Part shown: in pieces, positions 4,573 to 5,724 of the stretch
How positions within the stretch are numbered: position 1 is the first letter of the stretch
Layout of the letters: every line of letters starts with the position of its first letter
Assembly (NCBI GenBank): GCA_007127495.1
Contig: SKZG01000051.1
Coordinates: 1 to 5,724, forward strand
From: Planctomycetales bacterium
Lineage (GTDB): Bacteria > Planctomycetota > Planctomycetia > Pirellulales > Thermoguttaceae
Reading direction: 5' to 3'
DNA length: 5,724 bases
Translations under genes and position numbers: made by a program
Notes under the pieces: model-generated
What the model saw: the letters and a program-made list of their open reading frames with translations, nothing else
Databases searched by the model: none
What the model was told of the DNA's origin: nothing

Positions 4573-5595
4573 TCATAGCAGCCGTTTGCAGGGGCCCTGC
4601 TTGGGCTGCCGCACATAGCGTGGAACGGCATAGCCGGGAAGTCGCCGGCGCAGCGCCGCGAGGAGGGCCTTTCCTTGGCGCTGGGGCACCTCGAAGTGCG
4701 CTGCCCCGGCAACCCGGTCCAACTGGTGAAGGTAGTACGGGATGACCCGCAAGTCGACCAGCCGCTCGAACAGCGCTGCCAGGGCGTCCGCCGAATCGTT
4801 CACCCCGCGCAGCAGGACCGACTGGCTCAGCACCGGAATCCCGGCGTCGACCAGTTTTGCCAGAGCACCGGCGGCGGCCCGATCGAGTTCCGTCGCGTGG
4901 TTGACCTGGACCACCACGATTGCCGTCAGCCGCGCTGCCCGCAACATGCTGGTCAGGTCCGGACCGACCCGGGCGGGCACAACAACCGGCATTCGGGTAT
5001 GAATCCGCAGTCGTCGGAGGTGCGGAACGGCGGCCAGGCGATCGGTCAGGCGGCCGAGTTCCGTGTCCGGCAGGGTGAGCGGGTCGCCGCCGCTGAGGAT
5101 GACCTCGCGGATGGTCGGGTCGCGGGCGAGTTGCCGCAGGGCGGGCTGCCAGTGGTCGCCCGTCGCCGTGCCGGACGCGAACGGAAAATGACGTCGGAAG
5201 CAGTACCGGCAATGGACGGCGCAACGCGAGGTTGCTACCATGAGGGATCGGCCGGGGTACTTTTGCAGCAGCCCGGGCACACAGGCGCCGGCGACCTCAC
5301 CCACCGGATCGGTGGAGAACCCGGTGGCGGAGATCAGTTCTTCCGGGTGGGGTAGCACTTGCCGGAGGATCGGGTCGCTTGGGTCGCCCCGGCCGATGCG
5401 CGCCAGCAACGCCCGCGGAACGAGCATTGGGAACCGACCGGCCGGCTCCGCTGCGTCGGTGGCGACGGTTTCAGCCAGCCCCAGCAGCCGGCACAGTTCG
5501 CCGGGCGAGCGGAGGGCGCCGGCCAAGGCGGCCGGCCAGTCGGCGGCTTCGACCGCGACGGAATCGGAGCGTTGATTGAACGAACACGTTGCCAT
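4573..5595 (-). CDS. epmB: EF-P beta-lysylation protein EpmB (radical SAM lysine 2,3-aminomutase)
   Basis: EpmB converts (S)-alpha-lysine to (R)-beta-lysine, which EpmA then attaches to a lysine of elongation factor P, allowing EF-P to relieve stalling at proline runs. The 340-residue length fits (E. coli 342). The radical SAM cluster motif is Cx3Cx2C at C125, C129 and C132, in RCAVHCRYCFRRHFPF (124-139), the EpmB version of the KamA motif. It is followed by VILSGGDPL (165-173) for SAM binding, RIHTRMPVVVP (197-207), VNHATE (231-236), SQSVLLRGVND (257-267) and YYLHQLD (287-293). The C-terminus ends GPCKRLL; Lys337 aligns with the PLP lysine of the family, though the usual (S/A)KTPL context is altered. 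The start is the first ATG in frame; no Shine-Dalgarno site precedes it and the promoter predicts an almost leaderless mRNA. It is divergent from efp, its substrate's gene. The partner epmA is not in this window. Confidence 0.93.
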   Translation of the reverse strand: MATCSFNQRSDSVAVEAADWPAALAGALRSPGELCRLLGLAETVATDAAEPAGRFPMLVPRALLARIGRGDPSDPILRQVLPHPEELISATGFSTDPVGEVAGACVPGLLQKYPGRSLMVATSRCAVHCRYCFRRHFPFASGTATGDHWQPALRQLARDPTIREVILSGGDPLTLPDTELGRLTDRLAAVPHLRRLRIHTRMPVVVPARVGPDLTSMLRAARLTAIVVVQVNHATELDRAAAGALAKLVDAGIPVLSQSVLLRGVNDSADALAALFERLVDLRVIPYYLHQLDRVAGAAHFEVPQRQGKALLAALRRRLPGYAVPRYVRQPKQGPCKRLL

Positions 5596-5604
5596 GGCGG
5601 CAAC
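5588..5604. promoter_or_regulatory. Dyad over the epmB start and efp -35 box, possible operator
   Basis: GTTGCC (5588-5593) and GGCAAC (5599-5604) form a perfect 6-bp inverted repeat with a 5-bp centre. The dyad covers the epmB start codon and the efp -35 hexamer and abuts the epmB -10 box. A protein bound here would block both genes. No regulator is encoded in the visible sequence, so an operator role is inference. Confidence 0.4.
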
Positions 5605-5617
5605 ATCGTACCATAAT
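5589..5617 (+). promoter_or_regulatory. Sigma-70-like promoter of efp
   Basis: TTGCCA (5589-5594; 5 of 6) and CATAAT (5612-5617; 5 of 6) are separated by 17 bp. Transcription would begin near 5624 and give a leader of about 30 nt that includes the AGGGA ribosome binding site. The -35 box overlaps the epmB start codon on the other strand. Confidence 0.65.
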
Positions 5618-5633
5618 CCACCTCACCACTCAA
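5605..5633 (-). promoter_or_regulatory. Putative promoter of epmB
   Basis: On the minus strand TTGAGT (5633-5628; 4 of 6) and TACGAT (5610-5605; 4 of 6) are 17 bp apart. The predicted start of transcription, near 5598, is only about 3 nt before the epmB ATG, which would explain the absence of a ribosome binding site. It interlocks with the efp promoter, the two -10 boxes lying 1 bp apart on opposite strands. Confidence 0.45.
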
Positions 5634-5653
5634 AGCGTTAGGGAATTTCAATC

Positions 5654-5724
5654 GTGGCAAGCTACAACACCAGCGAGTTCCGCAAGGGGCTGAAAGTCCA
5701 AATCGACGGCGACCCCTACTTGAT
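5654..5724 (+). CDS. efp: Elongation factor P, N-terminal part (cut by window edge)
   Basis: Only 23 complete codons are present. The protein starts ASYNTSEFRKGLKVQIDGDP after its initiator and continues YL, the typical opening of EF-P (E. coli form: [20 protein letters not shown]). EF-P binds between the P and E sites and speeds peptide bond formation at consecutive prolines. Its beta-lysylated residue (Lys34 in E. coli, in PGKG) lies beyond the edge, so modification capacity cannot be confirmed here. The start is GTG (5654-5656): an in-frame stop at 5639-5641 leaves no ATG/GTG/TTG alternative upstream, and AGGGA (5640-5644) is 9 nt away. The divergent epmB next door strongly supports the assignment and suggests a lysine-type EF-P. 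Confidence 0.93.
   Translation, partial: MASYNTSEFRKGLKVQIDGDPYL

Noticed and set aside
1..5724. CRISPR array, tRNA or rRNA genes, or a complete new defence operon
   Set aside because: No regularly spaced repeats, tRNA cloverleaf signatures or rRNA segments were seen, and the only defence-like genes are an orphan antitoxin-like gene and a toxinless MntA.

Overview
The window looks like chromosomal DNA of a GC-rich bacterium, most likely a member of the Planctomycetota. That placement is an inference from recalled protein character (the S10, L3, L4 and EF-P sequences, the loosely packed ribosomal operon, and weak or absent Shine-Dalgarno sites), not from a search.

Left part (1-1625, minus strand): the head of the S10 ribosomal protein operon, in the order rpsJ (S10), rplC (L3), rplD (L4), running off the left edge. 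A strong sigma-70-like promoter with an A-tract upstream element lies before rpsJ. The genes are unusually far apart: 159 bp between rpsJ and rplC, and 210 bp between rplC and rplD. The second gap holds a short tandem repeat and a GC-rich hairpin.

Middle part (about 1626-3120): a small accessory zone of broken or orphan parts. It holds the C-terminal tail of a REP-associated tyrosine transposase (minus), a small antitoxin-like gene with a good ribosome binding site but no recognisable toxin (plus), and an MNT-family nucleotidyltransferase antitoxin gene (minus). An ATGA overlap leads from the MNT gene into a 41-codon reading frame whose first dozen codons look like the start of a HepT (HEPN) toxin. 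The toxin body is gone, so this appears to be a type VII MntA-HepT module that has lost its toxin. About 330 bp without a convincing gene follows.

Right part (3121-5724): a multi-pass membrane protein with a GT-C-like character (minus), preceded by a promoter and a leader that can fold. Then comes epmB (minus), the radical SAM lysine 2,3-aminomutase that makes the beta-lysine attached to elongation factor P. Divergent from it, starting 58 bp away and cut by the right edge, is efp itself. The two promoters between them interlock, with the efp -35 box inside the epmB start and a dyad over the same bases. This suggests that the modifying enzyme and its substrate are co-ordinated.

The functional themes are translation on both flanks (S10 operon; EF-P and its modification) and toxin-antitoxin and transposase debris between. 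I do not see a complete new defence or mobile system. The most interesting points are the decayed TA module, the efp/epmB control region, and the sequences filling the gaps in the S10 operon.
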